Of a stretch of 41,649 bases of DNA, positions 18,255 through 26,873 are shown in pieces. The position numbers and the translations under genes are program-made. Location of the stretch: the NCBI GenBank assembly GCA_023417065.1, contig JAEZGH010000073.1, positions 1 to 41,649 of the forward strand, in the 5' to 3' direction. This DNA is from Bacteroidota bacterium. Lineage in GTDB: Bacteria > Bacteroidota > Bacteroidia > Cytophagales > Cyclobacteriaceae. Numbering within the stretch: position 1 is the first letter of the stretch; the number at the start of each line of letters is the position of its first letter. Below the pieces are notes generated by a model. The model was not told where the DNA came from. It searched no databases and saw only the letters and a program-made list of their open reading frames with translations.

Positions 18255-19971
18255 AGCTTTGCTTGATTTTCTGCTTAAAGGTTTCAAATATACTACGGTT
18301 CACCTGCTGGTCTGTCTCGATTTCCAGAATCTTTGTCCTACCGTCGGATTCAAAGAAGTCGTTCAGCAAGTTTTTCATCTTCCGGCGGTTGTCCAGCTTG
18401 AGATAGTCAAAATCAAATTCCTCACAAAGTTTTCGCGCTGTCAGCCTTTGGTTGGTGACGAAATATTCGGCTGACTCAGGCAAATTTGCCGGGCCGTCAA
18501 TCAGGTTGAAGATGATTCCACCGTGATTGTTCAAAACGACCACCCTCAAGTCGGGCACGTTGTAATTGTGCCAGAAGGCGTTCCGATCGTAGAAGAACGC
18601 CATATCTCCGGTAATGAGAACATTCGTTTTTGTTGTATCGAGCGAATGGCCTACTGCCGTGCTGGTGCATCCGTCAATACCACTTGTGCCCCGGTTCGCC
18701 CAAACGGTAATACCTTGCTGCGCGGCCATGAGACCGATCAGGTTGGCGTACCGCACGCTCATGCTGTTGGCAAGGTGCAAATTGCTCTGCGGCGGCAGGT
18801 TGCGAATCACTTCCCGCACAAGCTCAAACTCGCCGAGTTCGGAGAGCGGAAAGAACTCGTCTACCAATCGTGTGATACGCCGTTCCTCAACCTCCCATAA
18901 CTTGAGAAAGTTGAACTGCTTTTGCTTCTCAAACGACGATTCAACAGGCAGCGATCGCACAAAATCGAAGAACTGTGCCGGCTGCGATTCAAACACATGC
19001 GTGACATGCTGGAAGGTGTCGGCCACGCTACCCGCAGGTTGAATATGCCAGTGCTCTTCGGGCCTGTGCTTCCGCAGGAATAACTTGACCTGTTTGGATA
19101 TCACCGACTTTCCGAAAGTTATCAGCAAATCCGGTTGCAATAATTCCAGAATCTGGCCTGGCGCATTGCCGAGGAAAAGCTCCGCATGCGAAGCGATGTT
19201 GTCGAGCCCGTGCAGGTTGGTGATGATGTCGGCAACCACCGGGATGTTGTGGCTTCTGCTGAATTCGTTCAGCGTGGCAAACAATTCAGAATCGCGATTA
19301 ACCTGTCCTGCAACGATAAGTATCTTGTTGAAATCACCCAGTCTTTTTGTAATGAATTTTTTCTGTTCATCGCTCAGCGCGTAGGAGGGAGCGAACTCTT
19401 CCACCATGCGCGGCGATTCGTCGAAAGAAAAAGGTACGTCTGCTGAAGGGTAAAGTGGCTCACGGAAAGGTGCGTTAATATGTACCGGGCCTGCAGGTTC
19501 GCATACCGCCAGATTGATGGCTTCATTCACCATTCTGTTGATCGCCCATACGGCGTCCGGATGATCGTAGTCAACGGGGAGGTTATACGACTTCTTTACA
19601 TGCCTGCCGAACACGTCGGGTTGGTGAAGTGTCTGACCATCGTGTTGTCCGATCCACTCCGGCGGGCGATCCGCCGTAATTACCAGTAGCGGCGTTTCAC
19701 TGAAGAACGCTTCGGCTACTGCGGGTGCAAAATTGTACGCTGCACTCCCGGATGTGCACAGCAGGATAGCAGGGGCGTTGATCCGCTGGGCTATTCCCAT
19801 GGCGATGAACGCTGCACTGCGTTCGTCGCTGAATGTTCTCGCGTGGATGTCCGGATGTCGGGCAAACGCCAACGTCAGGGGCGCACACCGCGACCCGGGA
19901 CAAAGCACTGCCTGCCGAAGGCCACGATGGGCACAAAGGCTGGCAATGTCGTATATTGGTTGATAACTCAT
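18244..19971 (-). CDS. menD: SEPHCHC synthase (MenD), ThDP-dependent
   Basis: 575 residues from the ATG at 19971 (MSYQPIYDIASLCAHRG), 8 bp after the menF stop; the frame is open 20 codons further but that part lies within menF. Pyrimidine-binding domain with VLCPGSRCAPL and SDERSAAFIAMGIAQ; LLCTSGSAAYNFAPAVAEAFFSETPLLVITADRPP; C-terminal ThDP-binding region with NRGTSGIDGCTSTAVG, ITGDMAFFYDRNA and VVLNNHGGIIF. It condenses isochorismate with 2-oxoglutarate. Length agrees with the family (about 550-580). Confidence 0.96.
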   Translation of the reverse strand: MSYQPIYDIASLCAHRGLRQAVLCPGSRCAPLTLAFARHPDIHARTFSDERSAAFIAMGIAQRINAPAILLCTSGSAAYNFAPAVAEAFFSETPLLVITADRPPEWIGQHDGQTLHQPDVFGRHVKKSYNLPVDYDHPDAVWAINRMVNEAINLAVCEPAGPVHINAPFREPLYPSADVPFSFDESPRMVEEFAPSYALSDEQKKFITKRLGDFNKILIVAGQVNRDSELFATLNEFSRSHNIPVVADIITNLHGLDNIASHAELFLGNAPGQILELLQPDLLITFGKSVISKQVKLFLRKHRPEEHWHIQPAGSVADTFQHVTHVFESQPAQFFDFVRSLPVESSFEKQKQFNFLKLWEVEERRITRLVDEFFPLSELGEFELVREVIRNLPPQSNLHLANSMSVRYANLIGLMAAQQGITVWANRGTSGIDGCTSTAVGHSLDTTKTNVLITGDMAFFYDRNAFWHNYNVPDLRVVVLNNHGGIIFNLIDGPANLPESAEYFVTNQRLTARKLCEEFDFDYLKLDNRRKMKNLLNDFFESDGRTKILEIETDQQVNRSIFETFKQKIKQSYES

Positions 19972-19979
19972 GAATGATC

Positions 19980-21176
19980 TTATTGAATCAGCGACAGCAT
20001 CGTATTCATCTTCATTTCGGTTTCTTCCCATTCCTTTTCAGGAACACTGTCAATGGTGACTCCAGCACCCGCGTACAATACGGCACTGCCTTCGAATACT
20101 TCGGTGCATCGCAGGTTTACAAACAGGTTTATCTGGTTGTCGATGTTTACGGGTCCCAGAAACCCAGAGTAAAACCCGCGGTCATATCCCTCGTGTTTCT
20201 CGATAAATGCCTGTGCAGGTTCAAGTGGCATGCCGCATACGGCAGACGTTGGGTGTAACAACTGCAGCATTACCGTGCCGAGCTGAGGGAAGTTGGTTTC
20301 TTTAATATTCACCGTGAACTCGCTCCTCAGGTGCATCAGGTTTCCGGCGATTACGGTCTTCGGACCGAACTCATCGTATTCGCGCAGACGGATCTTTTTG
20401 AAGCAGCTGATGATATACCGTTCTACCAGTGCCTGTTCTTCGATCTCCTTCTGCGTCCACGAGACGTCGCGCAGATTCTGTCCTTCGATGTAAGGCTGTG
20501 TTCCTGCAAGCGCAACCGTTTTGAAGATTGTCCTGTCGAAAACACGAACGAGTTCCTCGGGTGATGCACCAAGCCAGGTGCCTGTTTGTGGCGAACTTGT
20601 GATCGACACAAAGGCGTGTGAGTACGCTTTGCAAAGCTTTAAAAAAGCGCTAATCGGATCGAATTCCCCGGGGAGCTGCACGAGTTTCCGGCGTGACGGG
20701 ACTACTTTCTCAAACGTCCCGGCTTCCACTTCTGCAAGTGCAGCATGGACCATGTTCACATAATGCTCACGAGAGTAGTCTTCGATACGCTCAGGCCGTG
20801 GGGCAGGGGACGAATTCCTGGTGGTAGCATTGCGCTGAATTACTCCCGAAAGCCATTCAACTGATTTTGATTCCGCCTCATTGGAGGGAGTGACCAGTTG
20901 GCCATTTGAAAGACGAAACGTATAATCTGCCTGAAGGAAGAGTGAGTCTTTCCGGCGATTGTAAGGGGCAAACAGATATCCGGGAGGAAGATCTTCAAGT
21001 GCTGTTTCTCTCGCGATGTATTCCGGTTTTTCAGATACGATTACCGTGATGGAATCGTCGTTGGGGAGGCTCCACGCTGCGACGGCAAAGGCGCTGTTGC
21101 GTGTATAATCCAAAAGGGTCTTCAGTAATTCTGTTTCTTTCAGGATAGGTTGTGTACTACTCTCAGTTTCTTCCAT
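19980..21176 (-). CDS. menF: Isochorismate synthase (MenF)
   Basis: 398 residues, chorismate-binding enzyme. C-terminal catalytic part: FEKVVPSRRKLV, SSPQTGTWLGASPEELVRV, KTVALAGTQP, LRSEFTVNI, LLHPTSAVCGMP and EKHEGYDRGFYSGFLGPV, including the Glu and Asp/Glu residues that hold Mg. It isomerises chorismate to isochorismate and commits it to menaquinone. Pabs- and salicylate-type relatives exist, but adjacency to menD decides the call. It starts 6 bp after the thioesterase gene. Confidence 0.95.
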   Translation of the reverse strand: MEETESSTQPILKETELLKTLLDYTRNSAFAVAAWSLPNDDSITVIVSEKPEYIARETALEDLPPGYLFAPYNRRKDSLFLQADYTFRLSNGQLVTPSNEAESKSVEWLSGVIQRNATTRNSSPAPRPERIEDYSREHYVNMVHAALAEVEAGTFEKVVPSRRKLVQLPGEFDPISAFLKLCKAYSHAFVSITSSPQTGTWLGASPEELVRVFDRTIFKTVALAGTQPYIEGQNLRDVSWTQKEIEEQALVERYIISCFKKIRLREYDEFGPKTVIAGNLMHLRSEFTVNIKETNFPQLGTVMLQLLHPTSAVCGMPLEPAQAFIEKHEGYDRGFYSGFLGPVNIDNQINLFVNLRCTEVFEGSAVLYAGAGVTIDSVPEKEWEETEMKMNTMLSLIQ

Positions 21177-21182
21177 GCTTCA

Positions 21183-21611
21183 TCATATTTTCTTATCGAG
21201 TACCGCTATCGTTATCCGACTAACACAAACGGGTTCTTTTCGTTCATTTGAGATTCGGATTTCCCAGACTTGTGTCTTTCGCCCAATGTGAATAGCCCTG
21301 GCTACGCCGGTGACAAATCCGCTTCTTACGCCTTTTAAATGGTTTGCATTGATCTCCAGTCCCACGCAGTATTGTGTGCTGTCGTCCACGCATAACGTTG
21401 CCCCTACACTTCCCAGCGTTTCGGCAAGGACAACGGAAGCTCCGCCGTGAAGAAGCCCCATGGGCTGATGAGTCCGTGCATCTACCGGCATCCTTGCTTC
21501 CAGATAGTCGTCACCGATGGCGGTGAACTCGATTCCGAGGTGTTCGGCAAGTGTGTTTTTTGATAAGCTGTTCAGGATGTCGGGAGTAACCTGCGTTCTG
21601 AATATTGACAT
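21183..21611 (-). CDS. menI: Hotdog thioesterase, probable DHNA-CoA hydrolase (MenI/YdiI type)
   Basis: 142 residues. The pattern DYLEARMPVDARTHQPMGLLHGGASVVLAETLGSVGA and VGLEINANHLKGVRSGFV closely follows the E. coli YdiI (MenI) family, with the catalytic Glu in VVLAETLGS and HGG at the CoA site. It cleaves DHNA-CoA to DHNA before prenylation by MenA. As first gene of the operon, 6 bp ahead of menF, it fits that step. A general acyl-CoA thioesterase is the alternative. Confidence 0.88.
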   Translation of the reverse strand: MSIFRTQVTPDILNSLSKNTLAEHLGIEFTAIGDDYLEARMPVDARTHQPMGLLHGGASVVLAETLGSVGATLCVDDSTQYCVGLEINANHLKGVRSGFVTGVARAIHIGRKTQVWEIRISNERKEPVCVSRITIAVLDKKI

Positions 21612-21657
21612 GATAAAATGAACCGAATGTCCTTAGTGGAACTGTAAACTATTTTCC

Positions 21658-21665
21658 TATTTTTG
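21658..21665 (+). promoter_or_regulatory. Candidate -7 box ahead of the histidine phosphatase gene
   Basis: TATTTTTG matches the TAnnTTTG element and lies about 70 bp upstream of the TTG start at 21737, in the 125-bp divergent gap with the menaquinone operon. No clear -33 TTTG was found. Confidence 0.4.
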
Positions 21666-21736
21666 CGCCTGTTTCAGAAACGCCGGATTTCATTTCCACG
21701 GAACCCGGAGGTTGGCAGCGGCAAAATAAAGCAAAA

Positions 21737-22360
21737 TTGAGCATCAAAAAAATCTATTTAATCAGGCACGGGCAGACGGATTATAACCTGAAAAACATTG
21801 TTCAGGGGAGCGGTGTGGACACTGATCTGAATAGCAGGGGACGTGCTCAGGCGCAGGCTTTTTTTGACATGTACAAAGGGGTTCCTTTTGATAAAATCTA
21901 CACTTCTGCCCTCAAACGAAGCCAACAGTCAGTCGAAGGCTTCATCAAGCTCGGAATACCGTTTGAACCGCTTGCCGGACTGAATGAAATCAGCTGGGGA
22001 ACAAAAGAAGGGTTTAAGGTGACACCTGAAGAGGATGAATATTACCACTACATGATCCGTCAGTGGCAATTGGGCAATACCAGCCTCAAAATTGAAAAAG
22101 GCGAGAGCCCCGAAGACGTTGTGGCGAGGCTGAAACCCGCAATGGACTTAATCCTGTCGCGGCCCGAAGAGAAAACTGTGCTAATCTGTATGCACGGTCG
22201 CGCCATTCGCATCCTGATGTGCTATCTGATGAATTATCCGCTGCGCTCAATGGATATGTTTGAGCACGAAAACCTTTGCCTCTACCTGCTGAATTACACA
22301 GGATCTATGTTTTCTGTTGAGCTCTTCAACGACGTTACTCACCTGCGCGCCTTCAATTGA
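21737..22360 (+). CDS. Histidine phosphatase family protein (phosphoglycerate-mutase-like)
   Basis: 207 residues beginning at a TTG codon: the catalytic LIRHGQTDYN (Arg10-His11-Gly12) lies only 7 residues in, and an in-frame TAA at 21728 excludes any upstream ATG. Further motifs are SALKRSQQSVEGF, GLNEISWGTKEGF (catalytic acid region) and ICMHGRAIRILMCYLM (second catalytic His). The family dephosphorylates small metabolites, for example phosphoglycerate, fructose bisphosphate or alpha-ribazole phosphate; the substrate is not evident. Its 3' end overlaps the convergent TPR gene by 22 bp. Confidence 0.92.
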   Translation: MSIKKIYLIRHGQTDYNLKNIVQGSGVDTDLNSRGRAQAQAFFDMYKGVPFDKIYTSALKRSQQSVEGFIKLGIPFEPLAGLNEISWGTKEGFKVTPEEDEYYHYMIRQWQLGNTSLKIEKGESPEDVVARLKPAMDLILSRPEEKTVLICMHGRAIRILMCYLMNYPLRSMDMFEHENLCLYLLNYTGSMFSVELFNDVTHLRAFN

Positions 22361-23772
22361 GCGAGCGCCGACCGGGCCTTGCTGTCGATACTGTTCTTGT
22401 ACTCGTGTTTCTTGTACGACAGGGCCTTTTCAAACCACCGCCGTGCCTCTGTAACGTCATCGCGCTGACGCGCAAGATACCCAAGTTGAAGACATGCATT
22501 GGGCGCGTAGTACCAGTCATTCGTCCCGGCGAGTGTCACCGTCATCTCATACATTTCAACGGCGTCCGGCAGCCGATTCACCTTATGCATGAGTCTTGCC
22601 TTTCTGTAATACCATTCCACCTTATGGCGAATCGCTGTAAGCTTCTCCGGATCAACTTGCGCGAGAAGCGCTTCCGCTTCCGCATAGTATCCGCCATCGG
22701 TGTAGAAACGAACTTTTGACAATGGTATGGATGGCATTTCGCGCGAGGCAAGGTTGCGCGCGGCATGCCTGTCGGCCTCGGCGGATTCCTTGCCGGCATT
22801 GCGTGCAGCTTCAAACGATTCGGCCGCCTTCTCAGGCTTCTCATCAAGCCAATGGCAAAGGCCGATTTTGTAATGGGCATCCTTAACATAGTTTTGCCCC
22901 TTGTAATGCGTTAAAAAGGCCTTATACGCGGCGATAGCATTTGCGTAATCTGCCTTGTGCAAGTACACTTCTCCCTTGAGATATGACGTGTAGGGGATAC
23001 GTATTCCCTGCGAACGCGCATCTGCCTCTTGCAGCCACATAAGTGCATTTTCGCCCGACGCGTTTTTCATGTGAAAGTTTGCTATCATGAAAGCTGTCAA
23101 TGGAGAATTACTACTCAGCTTGTTCATTTCAGCAATAGCTTTCTCAGGGTTCTGAAGCATAAATCCCTGGATGAATGCATGCCATAATGTGGCTTCAAGC
23201 GCAAGGTCGTGATTGAGATCGGATAACTCCTGAAGTTGCTGAAGTCCCGTTTCAACGGAACCCTGCATGTTAAGTAATCCCAAAATCCAGGAGTACTTAT
23301 CCGGTACTGAACCGATGAGCACATTCAGCAGGCCTGAGATCTTATAGACGGCTTTGTAATCGGGGTACGAAGTATGGAGATCCTGTTGGATCATGTAGGC
23401 CTGCCTCAACCGGAATGCAGCATCGAGTTCGCGTCCGAACTTCAGATATATAAATGCCCAGTGCAGGTGCATTTCACTTTGCACCAGAAGTTCGTCGGCA
23501 GATTTCTTCGATGTTTTTCTGCTTGCACGCGCCTCAAACGCTGATTCGTATGCGTTGAGCAGCTGAGCGTCTTCCGTCACGACAAGTTCAAGCGCATCAG
23601 CAAAGGAACGCACATAGATCTCCTGCGGCGTTGCAGGCTGTTGGATCATGTTCCTGACATCTGCAAAGCGCAGATTGAGTGCATGGGTATAAGCTTCGCG
23701 GGCAGGGGAGTTGAATGAGAATTCCTGACTTTGCGCGATGACGACGGAGGCAAACAAAAAAAGGCAAACCAT
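22339..23772 (-). CDS. Secreted or periplasmic TPR-repeat protein
   Basis: 477 residues from the ATG at 23772 (MVCLFLFASVVIAQSQEF). A TTG at 23817 would add NSRNHYLNTRKAIP, giving a better charged signal-peptide start, and is a real alternative. The body is alpha-helical with TPR-like pairs: YLKFGRELDAAFRLRQAYMIQ, GEVYLHKADYANAIAAYKAFLTHY, YKIGLCHWLDEKPEKAAESFEAA, KARLMHKVNRLPDAVEMYEMTVTLA and LGYLARQRDDVTEARRWFEKALSY. TPR proteins act as scaffolds; no enzymatic motif is present. The frame starts at or near the end of the coiled-coil gene upstream, so the two are probably co-transcribed. Confidence 0.85.
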   Translation of the reverse strand: MVCLFLFASVVIAQSQEFSFNSPAREAYTHALNLRFADVRNMIQQPATPQEIYVRSFADALELVVTEDAQLLNAYESAFEARASRKTSKKSADELLVQSEMHLHWAFIYLKFGRELDAAFRLRQAYMIQQDLHTSYPDYKAVYKISGLLNVLIGSVPDKYSWILGLLNMQGSVETGLQQLQELSDLNHDLALEATLWHAFIQGFMLQNPEKAIAEMNKLSSNSPLTAFMIANFHMKNASGENALMWLQEADARSQGIRIPYTSYLKGEVYLHKADYANAIAAYKAFLTHYKGQNYVKDAHYKIGLCHWLDEKPEKAAESFEAARNAGKESAEADRHAARNLASREMPSIPLSKVRFYTDGGYYAEAEALLAQVDPEKLTAIRHKVEWYYRKARLMHKVNRLPDAVEMYEMTVTLAGTNDWYYAPNACLQLGYLARQRDDVTEARRWFEKALSYKKHEYKNSIDSKARSALAQLKARR

Positions 23773-23809
23773 AGGGATTGCCTTTCTTGTATTAAGATAA
23801 TGGTTTCTG

Positions 23810-24616
23810 CTATTCAACCTTCTTTGTTCTTCTGGAAGGAGCAACTACCGGAGTTTTTGCTGATTTTGGTTTGTCACCTTCGTCGAGGCTGTCCATGTCT
23901 ACGTCTGCGAGGATGCGGCCTGAGTGTTCGTCGATAACGATCTTTTTCTTTTCACGTATTTCGGCGATCTTCTGAGGCGGGATTACGATGTTACATCCTT
24001 CAGCAGCTCCGCGAACTACGCGTACAACGGCCAGACCATTGGAAAGGCTGCTGCGGAGGCGTTCGTAATATTTCAGGAGTTTGTCTTCGATGTTTGCGGA
24101 TGCTTTTTCACGTTCGGCGAGGAGGCGTCTTTCTTCTTCGTGGCTTTCAGCGAGGATGTCGTCGAGTTCTTTCTTCTTGATGTCCAGGTGGTCGCCGCGT
24201 TCCTTAATAAGCTGATTGGTCTTTTCAATCTCGTCTTTCTTCGCCTGAATGCTGTCCTTGCCTTCCTTGATTTTCTTTTCGCAGAGCTGAATTTCGAGTT
24301 CCTGGAGTTCTATTTCTTTGGTGATGGCGTCGAATTCGCGGTTGTTCCTAACGTTTTTCTGTTGCTCTGAGTATTTCTTGATGAGTTTCTCGGCCTCTTT
24401 GATCCCTTCCTTGTATTTCTTGTTGTTCTCTTCGATGTCTTTTAACTCTGTCTCATAACGGGCGAGGCGGGTGTTGTATCCTTCTATCTCGTCGGCCAGA
24501 TCCTGAACCTCATCGGGTAAGTCGCCTCTCAGTTTCTTTAGCTCGTCTAATTTGCTGTCAATGGACTGGAGTTTTACAAGCGCTTCAAGCTTCTGCGCAA
24601 CTGATTGATTTTCCAT
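23810..24616 (-). CDS. Coiled-coil protein of the C4 zinc-ribbon (CT398-like) family with degenerate ribbon
   Basis: 268 residues. Residues about 1-185 are heptad-rich coiled coil (KLEALVKLQSIDSKLDELKKLRGDLPDEVQ and a long Lys/Glu-rich helix). Residues about 195-240 correspond to the C-terminal zinc ribbon (VRVVRGAAEGCNIVIPPQ ... KKIVIDEHSGRILAD), but only one of the four metal cysteines remains: the family normally has CGGC and CxxCGRIL. A Lys/Pro-rich tail follows. Members are linked to flagellar or secretion functions in some bacteria and are ubiquitous, unnamed proteins in Bacteroidota. Three bp downstream of the NIF3-like gene, in one operon with it. Confidence 0.88.
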   Translation of the reverse strand: MENQSVAQKLEALVKLQSIDSKLDELKKLRGDLPDEVQDLADEIEGYNTRLARYETELKDIEENNKKYKEGIKEAEKLIKKYSEQQKNVRNNREFDAITKEIELQELEIQLCEKKIKEGKDSIQAKKDEIEKTNQLIKERGDHLDIKKKELDDILAESHEEERRLLAEREKASANIEDKLLKYYERLRSSLSNGLAVVRVVRGAAEGCNIVIPPQKIAEIREKKKIVIDEHSGRILADVDMDSLDEGDKPKSAKTPVVAPSRRTKKVE

Positions 24617-24619
24617 TAG

Positions 24620-25726
24620 TTAAATATAGCTTATTGGATTTGTGACGGTTTCGGAAAAATTGATCGCAAAACTAGGAAATTTTTTTATTAAAACATCCTT
24701 TAAAAGTTCTTTGGTGAAAACCTCACTCTCATAATGGCCTATATCGGCAATCATTATACGGCTGTCTGCATCAAAGAATTCGTGGTATTTGAAGTCCGCC
24801 GAAACATAGGCATCGGCACCGGCCGAAATGGCACTTTTCAGGAGAAAACTGCCCGCACCACCACAAACGGCAACTTTTTTAACTTCTTTCCCAGCAGGCG
24901 CGGTATGGCGAACCATCTTAAGATCCATACGTTCTTTTAAACTCCTTAAGAAAGATATTGGTTCCATCCCCTCCGGTAGTTCTCCAATCATTCCAGCACC
25001 TACCTCCTGATTTTCGTTCATAAGCGGTGTCAGGTAATAGGCAACTTCCTCATAAGGATGGGCATTCCTCAATGCCTGCATCACGTCACGCTGCCTGTGT
25101 GCCGGAAGAATGACCTCTACCCGGGTTTCATTAACCCATTCCTGCCGGCCCTGCTCACCCAAAAAGGGGTTTGCATTTTCGTCAGGCTGGAATGTCCCTC
25201 TGCCGTCAAGCTGGAAGCTGCAGTTCTTGTAATTGCCGATCTGGCCTGCGCCAGCTGCGTGAAGGGCCTCCAGCACAGTGTTCGTATGATCTTTCGGGAC
25301 AAAGGTCACAAGCTTGACCAGCGAGTTGAAGCTCGGTTGCAGCACGCGAATGTTCTGTAAACCGATTTTTTCACAAATCCGACGGTTTACGCCGTTGAAA
25401 ACATTGTCAAGATTCGTGTGAATGGCGATGATGGCCACATTTTTCCGGATGGCCTGTATAACGGTGCGCTCAACATAATGTGCCCCGGTGAGCCGTTTTA
25501 GTCCCCTGAAAATAATGGGATGATGCGCGACAATCAGGTTTGCTCCTCTTGCAACCGCCTCATCAACAATGCTTTCGATACAATCTAGACTCGTCAGGAT
25601 CCCCGTAACCACCATATTTGGGTCGCCCGTCAGCAGACCGGTGTTGTCGTACGATTCCTGATAGGCGGCGGGCGCGATGGATTCAAGAAAGGAGGCAACC
25701 TGCCGAACCGTTATTTGATCATTCAT
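24620..25726 (-). CDS. NIF3-like dinuclear metal-centre protein (YqfO/YbgI family)
   Basis: 368 residues. N-terminal metal-site motifs LIVAHHPIIFRGLKRL (His68, His69) and IAIHTNLDNVFNGVN; C-terminal IADIGHYESEVFTKELL with His and Glu ligands. The central 110 or so residues (about 125-245) are the extra ferredoxin-like insert of the long, YqfO-type members. The family forms toroidal hexamers binding two metals; it is sometimes annotated as GTP cyclohydrolase I type 2, but its cellular function is not firmly established. Confidence 0.93.
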   Translation of the reverse strand: MNDQITVRQVASFLESIAPAAYQESYDNTGLLTGDPNMVVTGILTSLDCIESIVDEAVARGANLIVAHHPIIFRGLKRLTGAHYVERTVIQAIRKNVAIIAIHTNLDNVFNGVNRRICEKIGLQNIRVLQPSFNSLVKLVTFVPKDHTNTVLEALHAAGAGQIGNYKNCSFQLDGRGTFQPDENANPFLGEQGRQEWVNETRVEVILPAHRQRDVMQALRNAHPYEEVAYYLTPLMNENQEVGAGMIGELPEGMEPISFLRSLKERMDLKMVRHTAPAGKEVKKVAVCGGAGSFLLKSAISAGADAYVSADFKYHEFFDADSRIMIADIGHYESEVFTKELLKDVLIKKFPSFAINFSETVTNPISYI

Positions 25727-25759
25727 AGTGCAAAGAGTCAGTAAGCTGCAATAAAACGG

Positions 25760-25790
25760 TTTGGAAACCAGGTTTGAAAATAGAAATTTG
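25760..25790 (+). promoter_or_regulatory. Candidate Bacteroidota promoter for lpxK
   Basis: TTTG at 25760-25763, a 19-bp spacer, then GAAATTTG at 25783-25790 (one mismatch to TAnnTTTG). The box ends 17 bp before the ATG of lpxK, which would give a short leader. The spacing is what the sigma-ABfr promoter class uses. Confidence 0.5.
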
Positions 25791-25807
25791 CCGGCGAATC
25801 TCTTTTA

Positions 25808-26842
25808 ATGGTTCTGAAAACGTTACTTTTTCCTTTTGCAGTGATCTACGGATGGATTACCGATCTCCGTAATACGCTGTACGAACGCGGCGTCAAACCT
25901 TCCGTAAAGTTTTCTATACCTGTCATTTCTGTTGGAAACCTCACGGTCGGTGGAACGGGGAAAACGCCTATGATCGAACACCTCGTGCGGCTGCTGAGTC
26001 CTTCGTTTCAGACGGCAACCCTGAGCCGCGGCTATGGCCGAAAGACCAAAGGATTTCGACTCGCCACTGACGCGGACTCTGCTGAAACAATAGGGGATGA
26101 GCCGTGCCAGTATTTTCGAAAATTTGGCGACCGTATCAAGGTTGCTGTTGGCGAGGAACGCGCACTCGCCATTCCCATGATCCTCCAGGAGGCTTCAGAA
26201 TTGCAAGTGGTGCTGCTCGACGATGCTTTTCAGCACAGGCGCGTAAAACCGTCCTTCAATATCCTGTTATCAGACTATACCCGCCCTTTTTATGAGGATC
26301 TGTTACTGCCTGCGGGACGGTTACGCGAGTCCAGAAACCATGCTTCCCGGGCTGATGTGGTGGTCGTGACCAAATGCCCGCCGGAAATCGGAGCCGAGGA
26401 ATGCCTCCGGATTGAGCATTCCATCCGCGAATATGCTGACAAACCCGTTTTCTTTGCCACAATCAGTTATGGCACTCCCGTGCCCTTCGGAGACTCAACG
26501 GCTGCGCCTGGGACCAAAGTCATTCTCATTACCGGAATAGCGAATCCCGCCCCGCTTGTGCGATACGTATCCGATAACTATGAACTGGTGGAGCACATAG
26601 CTTTTCGTGACCACCATTCCTTTGAAGCCGCTGACGTCAGGAGAATTGCGGCCGAAGCAGCGAAGCATCCTGGCTGCTCCGTGCTGACCACTGAAAAAGA
26701 TATGGTCAAGCTTGAGCCGCTGGTGCGGGAGCTTGCGCCCGGTGGTGTGTCATTTTTTTACCTGCCGATTACGGTTCAATTTTTGAAGGAACAGCGGGAA
26801 TTCGACGACATGATCGTGAACCATATCAGAAACTTTGAATAG
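25808..26842 (+). CDS. lpxK: Tetraacyldisaccharide 4'-kinase (LpxK)
   Basis: 344 residues. An N-terminal hydrophobic helix (about 4-20, LLFPFAVIYGWITDLRN) anchors it to the inner membrane; the P-loop is SVGNLTVGGTGKTPM (about 41-55); LSRGYGRK, GDEPCQYFRK, VLLDDAFQHRRVKPSFNILL and LLPAGRLRE are family motifs. ITGIANPAPL and FRDHHSFEAADV follow in the C-terminal half. It phosphorylates the 4' position of the lipid A precursor. Length agrees with the family (about 330-350). Confidence 0.96.
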   Translation: MVLKTLLFPFAVIYGWITDLRNTLYERGVKPSVKFSIPVISVGNLTVGGTGKTPMIEHLVRLLSPSFQTATLSRGYGRKTKGFRLATDADSAETIGDEPCQYFRKFGDRIKVAVGEERALAIPMILQEASELQVVLLDDAFQHRRVKPSFNILLSDYTRPFYEDLLLPAGRLRESRNHASRADVVVVTKCPPEIGAEECLRIEHSIREYADKPVFFATISYGTPVPFGDSTAAPGTKVILITGIANPAPLVRYVSDNYELVEHIAFRDHHSFEAADVRRIAAEAAKHPGCSVLTTEKDMVKLEPLVRELAPGGVSFFYLPITVQFLKEQREFDDMIVNHIRNFE

Positions 26843-26873
26843 TATTGCTCCATCCAATGTACCGGAAATCAAC

